From: Brachionus koreanus
Lineage: Eukaryota > Rotifera > Eurotatoria > Ploima > Brachionidae
Reading direction: 5' to 3'
Assembly (NCBI GenBank): GCA_016987375.1
Contig: PJRA01000114.1
Location: 757,446-795,730, forward strand
DNA: 38,285 bases
Position numbers and translations under genes: made by a program. The notes under the pieces are model-generated. The model saw nothing but the letters and a program-made list of their open reading frames with translations, ran no database searches and was not told where the DNA came from. Positions within the stretch are counted from its first letter, which is position 1. Every line of letters begins with the position of its first letter. Positions 11,901-21,711 of this stretch are shown here, piece by piece.

Positions 11901-13610
11901 CTAAATTCTCAAGTTTATTTACTTTTTTTTATTTTAATTCGATGGTTAAAAAAATTTAACTACTCAGAACCATCTTGAAAATTAAATTTTTAAAAAAATT
12001 GAAATATTTTAAGTTGATGATCAATAAAAAATATCAGTTGATATTTACTAATATTATTGAGGAAAATTTTAAAACTTTAATTTTGATATGTGAATTTATA
12101 AAAGTAAAACTAAATGAGTAAAATCTAAATATTTATTTTTTTAAATAAAGGTATTGTGAAATTTAAAAACAAACAAAACAAAAATTCGTTCTTTTTTGAT
12201 AAATTGAAATTTACTAAAATAAAACTTTTTTTAAAAAAAATTAATTTAAAACTTTTAAAAAAATTTTTTTGTCAATTAAACTAATGAGACCTCTAATATT
12301 CTTAAAAGATTGACGAGAGCCTCTAAAATTGCTGAAAATAAAAAGTCAACTTTGACTTTTCAAAAATTAAGTCTTAAACTAAATTTTAATTAAAAGATTA
12401 AATGGTCAAGTTGGAATAAACTTTTAAGAAACTTGGAATTTAAAGTTATGTAGGCTAAAAATACTTTTCTTAGCTGGAAAAAACTTTGAAATTGAAATTT
12501 TTGCCTTTATTTTAATTATTTAACTATTTTTAAATTTTATTTATCTTTTCCTTTAGAAATTTACAAATCTTAAAATTTTTTAACTTTTTTTTTTGTATCT
12601 GATGATATGATGTGACAAGTAAATTTCCGTCACTAAATTATTTTTTTTTTTTGAGATTAAAAATATTTGGATTGAAATAATATTAAGCATCAATCATCAA
12701 CTTGAACTCGCCAAAATGTGGGGCTTTTTTCAAGCAAATTAAAGAAAGCTGATTTTAGGCAAAATAAGAAAAAAATTTATGGTAATTTCCTTGTTAAATT
12801 TGATTTAATATTTGGTATTAAGTAACAAACTTGTCCGATTCATATAAAAATTTCAAGATTCGAAAATATTTAAATATTAATTTGTGATTTTTATGATCTT
12901 TAGATTTTATTTTAAATTTCTATGCTTAAAAAGTCATAAGAATCTATAATTTTGAAATGAAATAAAAGATATTGCTCAGTGTTAAAATTATTTTTAATTT
13001 TAAGCATTAATTAAACATTTTTTGTTTAAAAATTTTTTTTTTCTTACCAACAAATCACTATTAATTTTTTCATTTGATAAAGTCATGTTTACACTCTTGT
13101 CTAAATTTGTCATATTATTTGGGCTAACATTTGTAAAATCAGTTTTGGCAAAGCTATGACCGAAGTTTTTCGAAGCATCTCTTAAGTCACTTGTATTATT
13201 AAAGTTTGCTCTGGGATTCTTGATATTTTCCTTGTCTTCAGGATCATCATCATCGTCGTCAATATCAAGAGTATAATCATACTCTAGTTGTTTAAGTTCA
13301 GATTCGTTTAAATGAACACTTTCTTGTGTTTGATCCGGATTTTCGCTCGGATCAAAGTTAAAAGATTTTTCCTGATTCAATTTTCTTTCCTGTAGAATTC
13401 GATTATTTATTTGTTTCAATGGAATTGGTGGTTTATCTCTAATTTTGTGTAAGTTTTCAAGAGATAAATCTTTATTTTTAAAATTCAATTATTCTAAGAA
13501 TTAGTTTAATTTCTTAATATTTTTCTACCTTGCATAGCTTTTTCGTCCAAAATTCCAAAACTTGATTGATGAGTCCTGGATCCTGGTGAATAAACCTCAT
13601 TGGGATCCAT
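2927..13610 (-). CDS. CEP192: centrosomal protein CEP192/SPD-2, four exons, 2175 residues
   Basis: Exons proposed (minus strand): 13610-13529, 13469-13048, 11143-9109 and 6915-2927. Splice phases 1, 0 and 1 agree at every junction. CEP192/SPD-2 scaffolds pericentriolar material and recruits Aurora A and Polo-like kinases to build mitotic centrosomes and centrioles. The first three exons encode a long, low-complexity, Asn/Ser-rich region with an acidic run (LDIDDDDDDPED), as in family N-termini. The last exon (residue 847 on) holds ASH/PapD-like beta domains. Stretches that align well with human CEP192 as I remember it are PWSGVISIWCN (about residue 1760), VNWKAYSTMPAFVRPK (about 1910) and, near the end, EPFFCKHVDLNVAPKHYIKIPIEFRPK. 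Human CEP192 is about 2540 residues, so the length is reasonable. Introns 2 and 3 (1904 and 2193 bp) contain mobile-element debris; intron 1 is 59 bp. The N-terminal exons are joined by phase and order rather than by clear homology. Confidence 0.88.
7667..8309. mobile_element. possible decayed piggyBac-like element in CEP192 intron 3
   Basis: The segment is bounded by TTAA at 7667-7670 and 8306-8309. Inside the left end lies a palindrome, GTGTCAATTTGACAC, followed by CTCATATATCTT. A palindrome followed by CTCATATCTT also occurs at the left end of the clearer TTAA-flanked element at 31623. The two ends (CACCCCAGTG and, inverted, CCCTTCATAC) match poorly, and no transposase is present, so the call is weak. 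Confidence 0.25.
8440..9060 (+). mobile_element. decayed LINE reverse-transcriptase fragment inside CEP192 intron 3
   Basis: A single forward frame reads NSLSGPFQIKADVPQGS, LLLFNIFINDIS, then LLFSDDLVTF (the usual F/YADD box with Ser for Ala), WLCKWKMKI, and after a stop KFLGITFDKRLNLN. These are RT motifs in their normal order. In-frame stops occur at 8754 and about 8922, and no 5' or endonuclease part is seen, so this is a dead fragment. It is antisense to CEP192 and reaches to within about 50 bases of the intron's splice donor (9108). Confidence 0.85.
11607..11842. repeat. miniature inverted-repeat element, GGGTACC family, copy 1
   Basis: The left end at 11611 begins GGGTACCGTCAGTG and continues through CCACTGGACCGTCAAAA. 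The right end, read inverted from about 11832, has GGCCACTGAACCGCCAAAA. The arms enclose about 150 bases of AT-rich DNA with no coding capacity. The outermost bases of the right arm are lost. It lies in CEP192 intron 2. Confidence 0.7.
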
Positions 13611-13943
13611 TTTGTTTTAAGTTTATCATAAATTCTTAATATTAAAAAGCTTTTAAAGATACAATTATGCTTAAAAAAGAGAGACTAGAGTATCGAATTT
13701 TTTTGAATTTTTCTCTTGCAATACCTTCAACTATTTGTGTGAAATAGATTTGATTAAAACAAAAAAAATGTCTTGCAAAAATTAAATAGAAATCTTTAGA
13801 AGAAAAAAACAAAATTAAGGTTAATTTTTAGAAAATAGATTATTTTATTTATAAAAAAAATTGGTCCAACGAGTTTTTCTTTACTTAATTTATTTATAAA
13901 TTTACAATTTTTCTAAATTTATTAACATTTTAATTTTAAAATT
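13611..13943. other. intergenic spacer between CXorf58 homolog and CEP192
   Basis: 333 bp separate the upstream minus-strand gene's stop from the CEP192 start codon. It must hold the CEP192 promoter and 5' UTR. An AATAAA on the minus strand at about 13918-13923 can serve as the poly(A) signal of the CXorf58 homolog. Nothing else is recognisable. Confidence 0.6.
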
Positions 13944-15438
13944 TTATTTGAGACTTGAAAATTTTATGCCATCACTTAAATAGTCATCGTTTACGGACAA
14001 ATTTTGAGTCCACATGTACAAATTTTTCACTTCAGCTTCAAAATCGTCATTTAACTCGTCCGGAACTTTGATTGATTCGCTATAATGGCCAGAACTAGGA
14101 ATTTCAACATCGGACGTCAGTGTTTCTGAACGCGCCATTTGATAAGCTTTTTTCATTTTTGAAACTTTACTTAGTGCATTTTTTGATCTTCTACTTGATA
14201 CCTGTGATAAGCTACTTTTGTAATTTGAACTGTTTAAATATGAAATTGATGGATTGAATGTATCATCAGGTATTCTTGAGAAATATTATTTTAATTCAAA
14301 AATTTGATGAGAAAATTTTTAAAATACTCAAGTTTAGAAATGAGTTGTATTTGTTCAAACTGAATTTGTGGGTTTACAGGAGGCTTAATAAGTATAGACA
14401 TATTTTTCTCCAAATTGGAACTCATCTTTTTATTAAATGCATAGTTTAATACATCATAAAAAATTGTATATCGTGGTAAATCTTGAAAATAAAAAATAAT
14501 TTAGATAAAATTATTCTATTTTTAAAAATTACCAGATAAATTCAATTTTCTCCATTGATTTGACCTACCACCGACATAGGCAGGTAGATCGTCTAAAACA
14601 CTCACGTACTAATTTTATTTTAAATGAATCTCAATTTAAAATTTTTGAAATTAAAAAAAATATTTACTTGCATATAATCTTTTAAACTAGTTATGCTGTC
14701 TTTATCAGCCACTTTACCATTGGATTCCTGTTGAAGTCGATCATAAATAATTAAATTGTAATATTGTCTGTTTCCCATTTGATTGCAAGATTCTATTGCA
14801 GCCTTTATACAAAAAATTCATTTAAGGCTTGTTTTAGTTAAGAATTACTGGTGACGCTGCTTTGATCATTTCCTTGCCTGTCAAATATTTGGCTTTTTTT
14901 CCGTCATGTGTTTGAGCAAAAATCTTGAACACAATAAATGGAGGAAATTCACCGCCAGCAAAACTAAGAATTAGAAAATATGAAATCTTTTTTTAATAAA
15001 TGATGATGTTTTTACCGAAATTTTATTTTAACATTAAAAATAGGATCGTTTAGCAGATGCGATTCCTGCGGAGCAATTTTTTTTAAAGTTTCTTTTGATA
15101 AAGAATATTCCTTTTTGAGTTTAAAAAATTAGTACACTTTCAATAAAATGCTAAGATATCTTTTTACAGCAGCACAAATCGCATGTTTTAATAGTCTAAA
15201 CATTTGCTTATCTCTATATGTCAACCAAGTTCTCTCTATAATTCTGGCAGCTTGAATTTCAGATTGTCTTAATAATAAAATAATTAAGAATAAAATTATG
15301 AAAAAATAATCTTCTTTACGTTGATCTAGAAATATCATCAATTGTTTGAAAAGTATCACCAAATTTGTCTGAACTTTTTCCAGATATCTTAGAAATGTTT
15401 AACTGTTGATTACTGCTCCTGTTAATGGACCTGTTCAT
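13944..15438 (-). CDS. CXorf58: CXorf58-family protein with an IQ-like segment, eight exons, 374 residues
   Basis: Exons proposed (minus strand): 15438-15320, 15267-15168, 15110-15016, 14963-14849, 14802-14668, 14608-14533, 14481-14328 and 14274-13944. All introns are 46-59 nt and every phase agrees. From the ATG the protein has a Ser/Asn-rich start (residues 1-40), an IQ-like calmodulin-binding segment (EIQAARIIERTWLTYRDKQ) and LLKHAICAA. It continues with IAPQESHLL, then GGEFPPFIVFKIF, a central region ending DYMQ-YVSVLDDLPAYVGGR, and NQWRKLNLSG. These blocks match human CXorf58 (332 residues, function unknown) as I remember it. The Ser-rich C-terminal 110 residues look lineage-specific. 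The family's function is not established. A weaker alternative is the related C11orf65 family, which shares the IQ segment and FPP..YKIF. Confidence 0.82.
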
Positions 15439-16829
15439 CACCGATAATAGAAGATAAGAAGATTAAAATCTTAAAAGATAGCTTTAAAAATTGTTAAAAA
15501 TAAAGCTTGAAAATTTCCTAAGTAATTTTTGTTACTATGGCAACATTTTTTGTCATATGTCTTAAATGAATATTAATAAAAAGTTCTGTTTTTACTGAGT
15601 AAAATTTAAATTTTTTATTTTTCTTAATTAAAGTGTTGAAAATTTTTCAAAATTTTTTGTGATATCAAAATCTTTCAAATAGAGCGAAATTAATTTTTAA
15701 AATTTTCTGTATAATCTAATGAAACTAGTTCTAATGATTGAAAATTAACTATAAAGAATGTTCATTAATATTGAAAACATTGATTTTTATTTAGCAAACT
15801 ATAAGTCTATAAATTTATAAAAATATTTCTTATTAATAAAAGCTAGTGTTGGGTACCGTCAGTGACGACCACTGCACTGGCATAACTAGTTGGTGGCCGT
15901 TTTGGTCGTACGTACCCAATATTAATATAGAATAAATTACCACTTCCTTTTCAGACAAAAAATCTTAAAAAAATTTAAAAAACCTGATTATTTTATTTAC
16001 TTTAAGACTTTAAGGTTTATACAAATTCTCTAAAAGCAGCATAATGCAACATTCGAAGTTGCATTTTTTAAATGACAAAATTGAGAACTGATGTGAGCGC
16101 AAAAGAACTTTGAGGCTTTTTTCCATTTGCTTCTTATGTAAAGTAAAAAGATGAGTTCACAATGTCAGAGAAATAATAAATAATAATTTTGCTTTTCTCA
16201 ACATTGACTTTAATATAAAAAATCATGGTGAAGTAATTAAAATTACTACTTCAATGGCAAAAGTTATATTAAAAGCTGGGAATAATGATGCGATAACAAT
16301 TTGATTTTATTTTGACGAATGAAGCGAATGTTTCCGGTTATAGCATTTTCAACATGTTGTAAAAGTACAAAAAATATATACGAAAATGTATCTTAGAAAT
16401 TTTTTGAGTTTTAGATTTTTCACTCCATAGGCTTAATTAGCTTATTTTGATTTAACTAAAAAATTTACCTCTTTAATTGATAAAAAAAGAAAAATTCCCA
16501 GATAAAATATGTTAAAACTTTGACTGATTATAAAGCATGAAAAAAATCAAGTATATTGAGCTAAATTATATTTATTCTAAATCAGAACATTCAATATTAA
16601 ATTTTATAAAAATATTAAAAAAATGTGCAACATTTTCTCAAAATACAATAAAATAAAAATAAAATTTTTTTTTAAATCTTTTCCTAAGCTTGATAGAAGC
16701 AATTCAACTAAGAATAAACAAGAATAAACTTTACTAACAAATATAAAAATAACTTTAATTTTTTGCTGAAAAAAAAAAATTTAAAAATGTATTTTTTATT
16801 TTGTGAAGTACAAAAGCTAAACAAAAACA
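15439..16829. other. intergenic DNA before the retrotransposon
   Basis: AT-rich, with no coding sequence I can support. It contains the short GGGTACC-family copy at 15846-15917 and a near-perfect palindrome at 16043-16063 (ATGCAAC arms). The promoter of the CXorf58 homolog should be at the left edge. Confidence 0.6.
15846..15917. repeat. miniature inverted-repeat element, GGGTACC family, copy 2 (collapsed)
   Basis: Begins GTGTTGGGTACCGTCAGTG like the other copies. Within about 70 bases it ends in an inverted counterpart (GGCCGTTTTGGTCGTACGTACCCA). Almost the whole AT-rich core is missing, so it looks internally deleted. Confidence 0.6.
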
Positions 16830-16846
16830 AAATAGTGAATCATATA
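16830..16846. repeat. left copy of the 17-bp target-site duplication
   Basis: AAATAGTGAATCATATA here is repeated exactly at 21966-21982, just outside the 3' tail of the retrotransposon. An exact 17-bp direct repeat at both ends is the mark of target-primed LINE insertion. Confidence 0.88.
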
Positions 16847-16860
16847 AAAAAAAAAAAAAT

Positions 16861-18672
16861 ATGAAAAGTATACACGCTAAAATTTTAAAAATTGCAAAAA
16901 GACTAAGCCAAAAAATAAATAAAAATTTTACTATATTACAAATACATTCACTCAACCCATCTCATACACAAGATGATGCATTAAAAACTAGAATTAGCAA
17001 CTCTTTCACTTTTTTAAATAAAAATTTAAACACAACCCTCAACCGAATAACTTCAAATATCTCAAACGAAATATCCACAATCATCAGAACTGGTAGCGGT
17101 GTTATGCAACAAATAGCATCCGAGTTAAACGTAAAAAGGAAAGCAAACCCAAACGAAAATAACCAAGAGTTACAATCGAATAGCAAAAAACACAAAGACG
17201 AACTAAACCAAACAGATAGTCGAACTAGAAAATCTAAACCAAAAGAAACAAAAACAGTAGAAAGTAAACCAACAGTTGGAAGACCCAGAAAAGTACTAAA
17301 TAAAGAGGCAAAAAATGAGACTTTGATCTTGCGAAGAGAATCACTCGTGAAAGAATTGACTGATATAAACCAAGATCTAAGCACTAGTACACCAATCGCG
17401 AGCAATCAAAGCAGTCGAATACAAAGACTGATAAACATGGACGCTGTCAATAACGAAATAGAGACACAACAAATGAATTATCAAGATGGAGGAGAAATTG
17501 ACACAACTAGTGCGGGTGAGGCAAATAAAGTAAATCGATCAATTCAAGATAATCGCGATAGAAGCCTTCGTACGAACCATGACCTCGAGTTGAAGTATAG
17601 AAGAAATAAATATGGCGTTAATATTTATGGAAATGGGATAAAACAATTCACTTTGAATGTACACGATAGAATACGTGAACTAAACCGTTGTATAGGCATT
17701 GAAAATCCAATCCTAATACAGCCAAATAGAGATGAGGAGAATGATGATATATGGCTTAAAGTGGAAGTAAGCAATTATGAAGATTTTCTCAAATTGACTG
17801 GAGAATGGCCGGTTAATTCATTTGGTAATGGAGTCAAAATAGAACCAATACCGCCTCCACTAATGGTTAACATACTGCAAGTGGATAAACAAATACCAAT
17901 TGATCCTAATTCTAGAAGTATAAAAGAGCTCAAAAATCGTTATGGATTAGTTGATATTGAGAGAGTATTTGCAGGAAATGATAAACCAACAAATAAGCTT
18001 AGAGCCAAGGTTATAGGTATTTCTGAGTATATAAACATTATCACAAATGGTGTATACCTCAATGAAACATCAAAAAAGCATCAAGTTAGTGCAAACATCT
18101 TGCATGCAAAAACTTGTGCCTCATGTGGTAGTCTCCAACATAAAGAAAAAGAATGCACCAACACAAAAAGATGCTTGAGATGTGGATCTATTTCACATGA
18201 CGTGGAACATTGTTCAATGGAAAAGCCTGTCTGCTTAAACTGTGGGGCTTTGCACCAGACAAACAGTAATCTTTGTGATAAAAAAGTGGAAAAAACGTAT
18301 CAAATGAACAGTTATGCACTAGACATTCTAACAGGCGAAGGCGTAATACCAGATAAAAGTTCGATCTTAAAACCTGGTCACACAGACACAAGGTTCTTCC
18401 CCGCCCAAAATGGAAACAATAATTTAGAGATACTTGTAGAAAGTGCCGTAAAGGAAAGAATTGACAGTCTGGAAAAAAGAATTGCTACGGTTGAAACTAC
18501 TGTGTCAAAACATCAAGTGGAAATCGATAGTTTAAAAGAAAATTTACAGAAAATACATAAAGACATCACGATCAACCATACAGCAAGCCAATCATGCTTC
18601 AAAACACTTCAAGATCTCTTATTAGATCTTAAAAACAACAATAACAACAATAACAACAACAACAATAATTGA
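16861..18672 (+). CDS. retrotransposon ORF1, gag-like zinc-knuckle protein
   Basis: 603 residues from an ATG just after an A-tract. Residues 1-100 are basic with helical potential; 100-160 are Lys/Asn-rich. The middle (about 230-410) should be the RNA-binding core. Three CCHC-type knuckles follow: C419-x2-C-x4-H-x4-C, CLRCGSISHDVEHC with the same spacing, and a third with shorter Cys-His spacing (CLNCGALHQTNSNLC). A predicted coiled coil lies near residues 525-575 (heptads in VKERIDSLEKRIATVETTV). The chain ends in 12 Asn, encoded by an AAC/AAT repeat directly before TGA. The protein should coat element RNA and form the ribonucleoprotein particle. The assignment rests on knuckle pattern and position; the sequence itself is not one I recognise. 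Confidence 0.9.
   Translation: MKSIHAKILKIAKRLSQKINKNFTILQIHSLNPSHTQDDALKTRISNSFTFLNKNLNTTLNRITSNISNEISTIIRTGSGVMQQIASELNVKRKANPNENNQELQSNSKKHKDELNQTDSRTRKSKPKETKTVESKPTVGRPRKVLNKEAKNETLILRRESLVKELTDINQDLSTSTPIASNQSSRIQRLINMDAVNNEIETQQMNYQDGGEIDTTSAGEANKVNRSIQDNRDRSLRTNHDLELKYRRNKYGVNIYGNGIKQFTLNVHDRIRELNRCIGIENPILIQPNRDEENDDIWLKVEVSNYEDFLKLTGEWPVNSFGNGVKIEPIPPPLMVNILQVDKQIPIDPNSRSIKELKNRYGLVDIERVFAGNDKPTNKLRAKVIGISEYINIITNGVYLNETSKKHQVSANILHAKTCASCGSLQHKEKECTNTKRCLRCGSISHDVEHCSMEKPVCLNCGALHQTNSNLCDKKVEKTYQMNSYALDILTGEGVIPDKSSILKPGHTDTRFFPAQNGNNNLEILVESAVKERIDSLEKRIATVETTVSKHQVEIDSLKENLQKIHKDITINHTASQSCFKTLQDLLLDLKNNNNNNNNNNNN
18634..18669 (+). repeat. AAC/AAT trinucleotide repeat encoding 12 Asn
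   Basis: Twelve Asn codons in a row, a microsatellite at the 3' end of ORF1, immediately upstream of the TGA. Repeat length may vary between element copies. Confidence 0.9.
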
Positions 18673-18678
18673 CAACCA
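18670..18678 (+). promoter_or_regulatory. putative stop-codon readthrough site, TGA CAA CCA
   Basis: The ORF1 stop TGA is followed by CAACCA, which satisfies CARYYA, the 3' context that drives readthrough of the tobacco mosaic virus replicase stop. Downstream the same frame is open for 1012 codons through the endonuclease and RT. No ATG occurs in that frame before the endonuclease catalytic core. Readthrough would give a gag-pol fusion of about 1616 residues. The sequence is direct observation; the mechanism is inferred. Confidence 0.6.
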
Positions 18679-21600
18679 AGTGCATCATGCTCTAATAAAA
18701 TTTTAAATCTGAAGATAGCAACGTTGAATGTAGGTGGAATCGAGACAAACCAACACTATATAAATAAACTTTTATTAGAACATGATATACTCTGTCTTCA
18801 AGAAACGTGGCTTGAAGACCTCTCAAAACAAAATAACTTAATCTACGTTAATGACAAAATCATTCTTGCAAACAAAGCACGGAGAATCTCAACTAAAGGG
18901 CGCTCGTCAGGAGGATTAGCGTTCGTGACTGATAAAAGATTAAAGTATACGGCAAAATTCTATGATGAAAGAATCGGCATACTTAATGTGGATAATCTAA
19001 CTATCATTAATGTGCATCTGTACCACTTTGATAAAACAGATCAAGGAAAGCACAATTTTGATTGCCAAATTGCACTTATTCAATCAATAGTAGAAGATCA
19101 AATTCTTAAAAAGAAATCAGTTCTGTTAGTCGGAGATATGAATACGGATCCAATAAAGGACAACCACAACACTCAACAATTAAAATTATTTTTAAACAAA
19201 AATAAAATGATAATGAGGGATTTGTATGAAGAACAGCACTTTGATTATACATATAGACGTAAGGACAACCTAAATAATACGTCTATAAAAAGTTGGATAG
19301 ATCATGTTATATGCATGGAAGAAGAGTTTAACAAAGTCAAGCATACAAGAATTGTGATTGACCAAAGTAATCTTAGTGACCATAACTGTATTAAATTCGA
19401 TTATGAATATGAAATCACCTCAGTTGAGAGAATTAAACGGAAGGAACCAGTTAAAAATGTAACTTTAAATTGGACAAACCAACAAGTTAAACTTAAATAC
19501 TACAACCGTGTCAAGTGTGAATTAGAAAGTATTCAAGAGCGCCTGAGTAACACAGACAACATTAAATCTAAAAACGAGCTAAAAGTAGAACTTTCAGCCA
19601 TAATTAACCAACTGTCAAACACATTCATAAACGCCGCTTCAATGGTGAAAAATGAGCTCAATAAACTTAGACAGAAAAAACGTAAGCCGATAGGAGGTAT
19701 GAAATTCAAGAGATGGTGGGATAATACACTACAACAGTTGCACAATGAAGTAATTGAATCTTATATAAAGTACCGAAATTCCAACTTTGACCAACTAGAA
19801 AAACGGACTTATACCGATAAGAAGCGAATATTTCGCCTGCAAAAAAGGTATAACATTCAACTGCTTAAAAATAAGCAACTGAAGAAAATCAACGAACTGT
19901 TTAAATTGGACAAGCAACAATTCTGGAAAAAAATAAAGGCAGCCCAACGCAACAATTCAAAAAACGAGCTCAATCTTCAAACAATCAAAGAGCACTACAC
20001 TAAACTTTTTAACGAAAAGAACGATACTGTACTTGATATTGAAAGTAATTCAGGGTTAGATGACTTTAACCGAAAGTATCAACACCATGAGTTCGACTAT
20101 AAGCTCGAAACTAATGACATAAGTGACATAATCAGCTCACTACCAAGCGGTAAAAGCATCGGCTTACACGGTGTGAGTAATGAGATGATTAAGTGCGCAG
20201 CGTCACCGACATTAGTAAATATTCTCAAAAATCTTTTTGAAAAAACAATCAACAGCCAAATGGTCCCATACTTGTTCAACATCTCAATAATAAAGCCATT
20301 GATTAAAGACGAAAAAAAACCAGTAGATGATACCGGTAACTTGCGACCAGTTGCGATTTCAGATAGCCTAGCGAATTTATTTGAGTCGGTTTTACTGAAA
20401 GAAGTAAAAAAGTTTCACAATGATAATCAACTTCAGTTTGGCTTCAAAGCAAAATCATCCTGTAGCCATGCAATTTTTACCCTTAAACAAGCTATTAAAG
20501 CATCACTACACCATGGGAAATGGGTATTTGTCACTGCCATTGATGCATCCAAGGCTTTTGACAAAGTGGACAGAGAAATTTTATGGCAAAAACTAGTCAA
20601 ATCAGGTATACATCCAGCCATCATAAAAAGCATAATTAATTACTACGGCGAGTCTTTTATGTTAGTGACAAATGATAATGAATACTCTGCTACATTTAGA
20701 ACATCTGTTGGAGTTAGGCAGGGTGGCGTCCTGTCTCCAAAACTATTTTCGATCTATATAGAAGACGTAATAAAAAAAGTCGAAAAAATCGATGTTGGGG
20801 TGAAAGTGGGTGACTTGAAAATCAGCATATTGCTCTATGCTGATGATATAGTTGTTATTAGCAACACCAAAAATGGCAGCCAAGAACAACTAAACGCAAT
20901 TTCTGATTATGGTAAAACCACTGGAATAAAATATAATCCAGAAAAAACACTTTACATGACATTCAATAATCGTATTAGTAAGAGAGCAAAAGATAGAATA
21001 ATAAACACGTCTGATAGTCCATTGACCCTAGATGGAAAGAAAATTAAGAGAGTTGATACAATGCGGTATCTTGGGTTCGAAATATCAGATGAGCTCAACA
21101 ATATTAAACATTGGAACAAGAGGAAGAGTCTAGCCATAAATGCAGTGTCAAAATTGAAGACCCTGGGTATAGTAACAAATCAAATGCATCCAAATATGAA
21201 GGCCCATCTTTACAAGACCTATGTGAGGCCAGTTTTAACTTATGGGATTGAGAATATGAACATAAATGCGAGCTCACTGAATGACATTAGAAGAACAGAG
21301 GGTAACATAGTCAAAGGACTACTAACTATACCAAGGAGGTGTCGTACAACAAGCTTATTCTTGTCTTTGAATATCATGCCTACGGATTACATCATCAAAA
21401 ACATTAAGGTTGACTTTTTCAATCGATTAATTGAAAATGAACTCACTAAGAAGATGATGATTGAGCTAGCAAAACAACCGATTCCAGACGACTTCATTTG
21501 TGAAATACTGGAACTTACCCGAGAATTGGAAGAGGAAAACATGTCACTACAGGACAAATGCAAACTTGTTAAGCTGAATATCACTACTAAATACCGTTCA

Positions 21601-21711
21601 AATCAAAGAAACGATGTCAAAGTCCAAAAGCTCAGAGATATATATAAGACAGGGAGAAAAGATAACATATCGGGCTTAATATTCCAGATTTGTAGATTTG
21701 ATGTAGCTTAG
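18673..21711 (+). CDS. retrotransposon ORF2, endonuclease and reverse transcriptase
   Basis: Open frame of 1012 codons from the ORF1 stop to TAG at 21709. Numbering here starts from TTG 18724, where the endonuclease motif LNVGGI begins. The apurinic-type endonuclease shows CLQETW (Glu27), GDMN (Asp138) and SDHN (Asp219-His220). A basic linker follows, then the RT: LRPVAISDSLANLFE, FGFKAKSSCSHA, AIDASKAFDKVD (Asp607), VGVRQGGVLSPKLFSIY and YADD (Asp707-Asp708). The thumb has GIKYNPEKT and RYLGF. All catalytic residues are present, so it could nick DNA and copy element RNA. No RNase H is evident in the last 150 residues. No ATG precedes the catalytic core: the first is the Met of GDMN. The frame is therefore annotated from the codon after the ORF1 stop, assuming readthrough. 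Confidence 0.93.
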   Translation, partial: QPSASCSNKILNLKIATLNVGGIETNQHYINKLLLEHDILCLQETWLEDLSKQNNLIYVNDKIILANKARRISTKGRSSGGLAFVTDKRLKYTAKFYDERIGILNVDNLTIINVHLYHFDKTDQGKHNFDCQIALIQSIVEDQILKKKSVLLVGDMNTDPIKDNHNTQQLKLFLNKNKMIMRDLYEEQHFDYTYRRKDNLNNTSIKSWIDHVICMEEEFNKVKHTRIVIDQSNLSDHNCIKFDYEYEITSVERIKRKEPVKNVTLNWTNQQVKLKYYNRVKCELESIQERLSNTDNIKSKNELKVELSAIINQLSNTFINAASMVKNELNKLRQKKRKPIGGMKFKRWWDNTLQQLHNEVIESYIKYRNSNFDQLEKRTYTDKKRIFRLQKRYNIQLLKNKQLKKINELFKLDKQQFWKKIKAAQRNNSKNELNLQTIKEHYTKLFNEKNDTVLDIESNSGLDDFNRKYQHHEFDYKLETNDISDIISSLPSGKSIGLHGVSNEMIKCAASPTLVNILKNLFEKTINSQMVPYLFNISIIKPLIKDEKKPVDDTGNLRPVAISDSLANLFESVLLKEVKKFHNDNQLQFGFKAKSSCSHAIFTLKQAIKASLHHGKWVFVTAIDASKAFDKVDREILWQKLVKSGIHPAIIKSIINYYGESFMLVTNDNEYSATFRTSVGVRQGGVLSPKLFSIYIEDVIKKVEKIDVGVKVGDLKISILLYADDIVVISNTKNGSQEQLNAISDYGKTTGIKYNPEKTLYMTFNNRISKRAKDRIINTSDSPLTLDGKKIKRVDTMRYLGFEISDELNNIKHWNKRKSLAINAVSKLKTLGIVTNQMHPNMKAHLYKTYVRPVLTYGIENMNINASSLNDIRRTEGNIVKGLLTIPRRCRTTSLFLSLNIMPTDYIIKNIKVDFFNRLIENELTKKMMIELAKQPIPDDFICEILELTRELEEENMSLQDKCKLVKLNITTKYRSNQRNDVKVQKLRDIYKTGRKDNISGLIFQICRFDVA

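Noticed and set aside
14258..14449. 63-codon plus-strand frame
   Set aside because: It is antisense to exons 7 and 8 of the CXorf58 homolog, whose phases and protein match are convincing.
16962..17405. 147-codon minus-strand open frame
   Set aside because: It lies antisense within retrotransposon ORF1, is hydrophobic only because it reads Lys/Asn codons backwards, and has no recognisable motif.
18724..18726. TTG as the start codon of retrotransposon ORF2
   Set aside because: A non-ATG start would be unusual in an animal, and the codon sits inside the conserved first endonuclease strand, where several residues just upstream (LKIAT) also fit the family.
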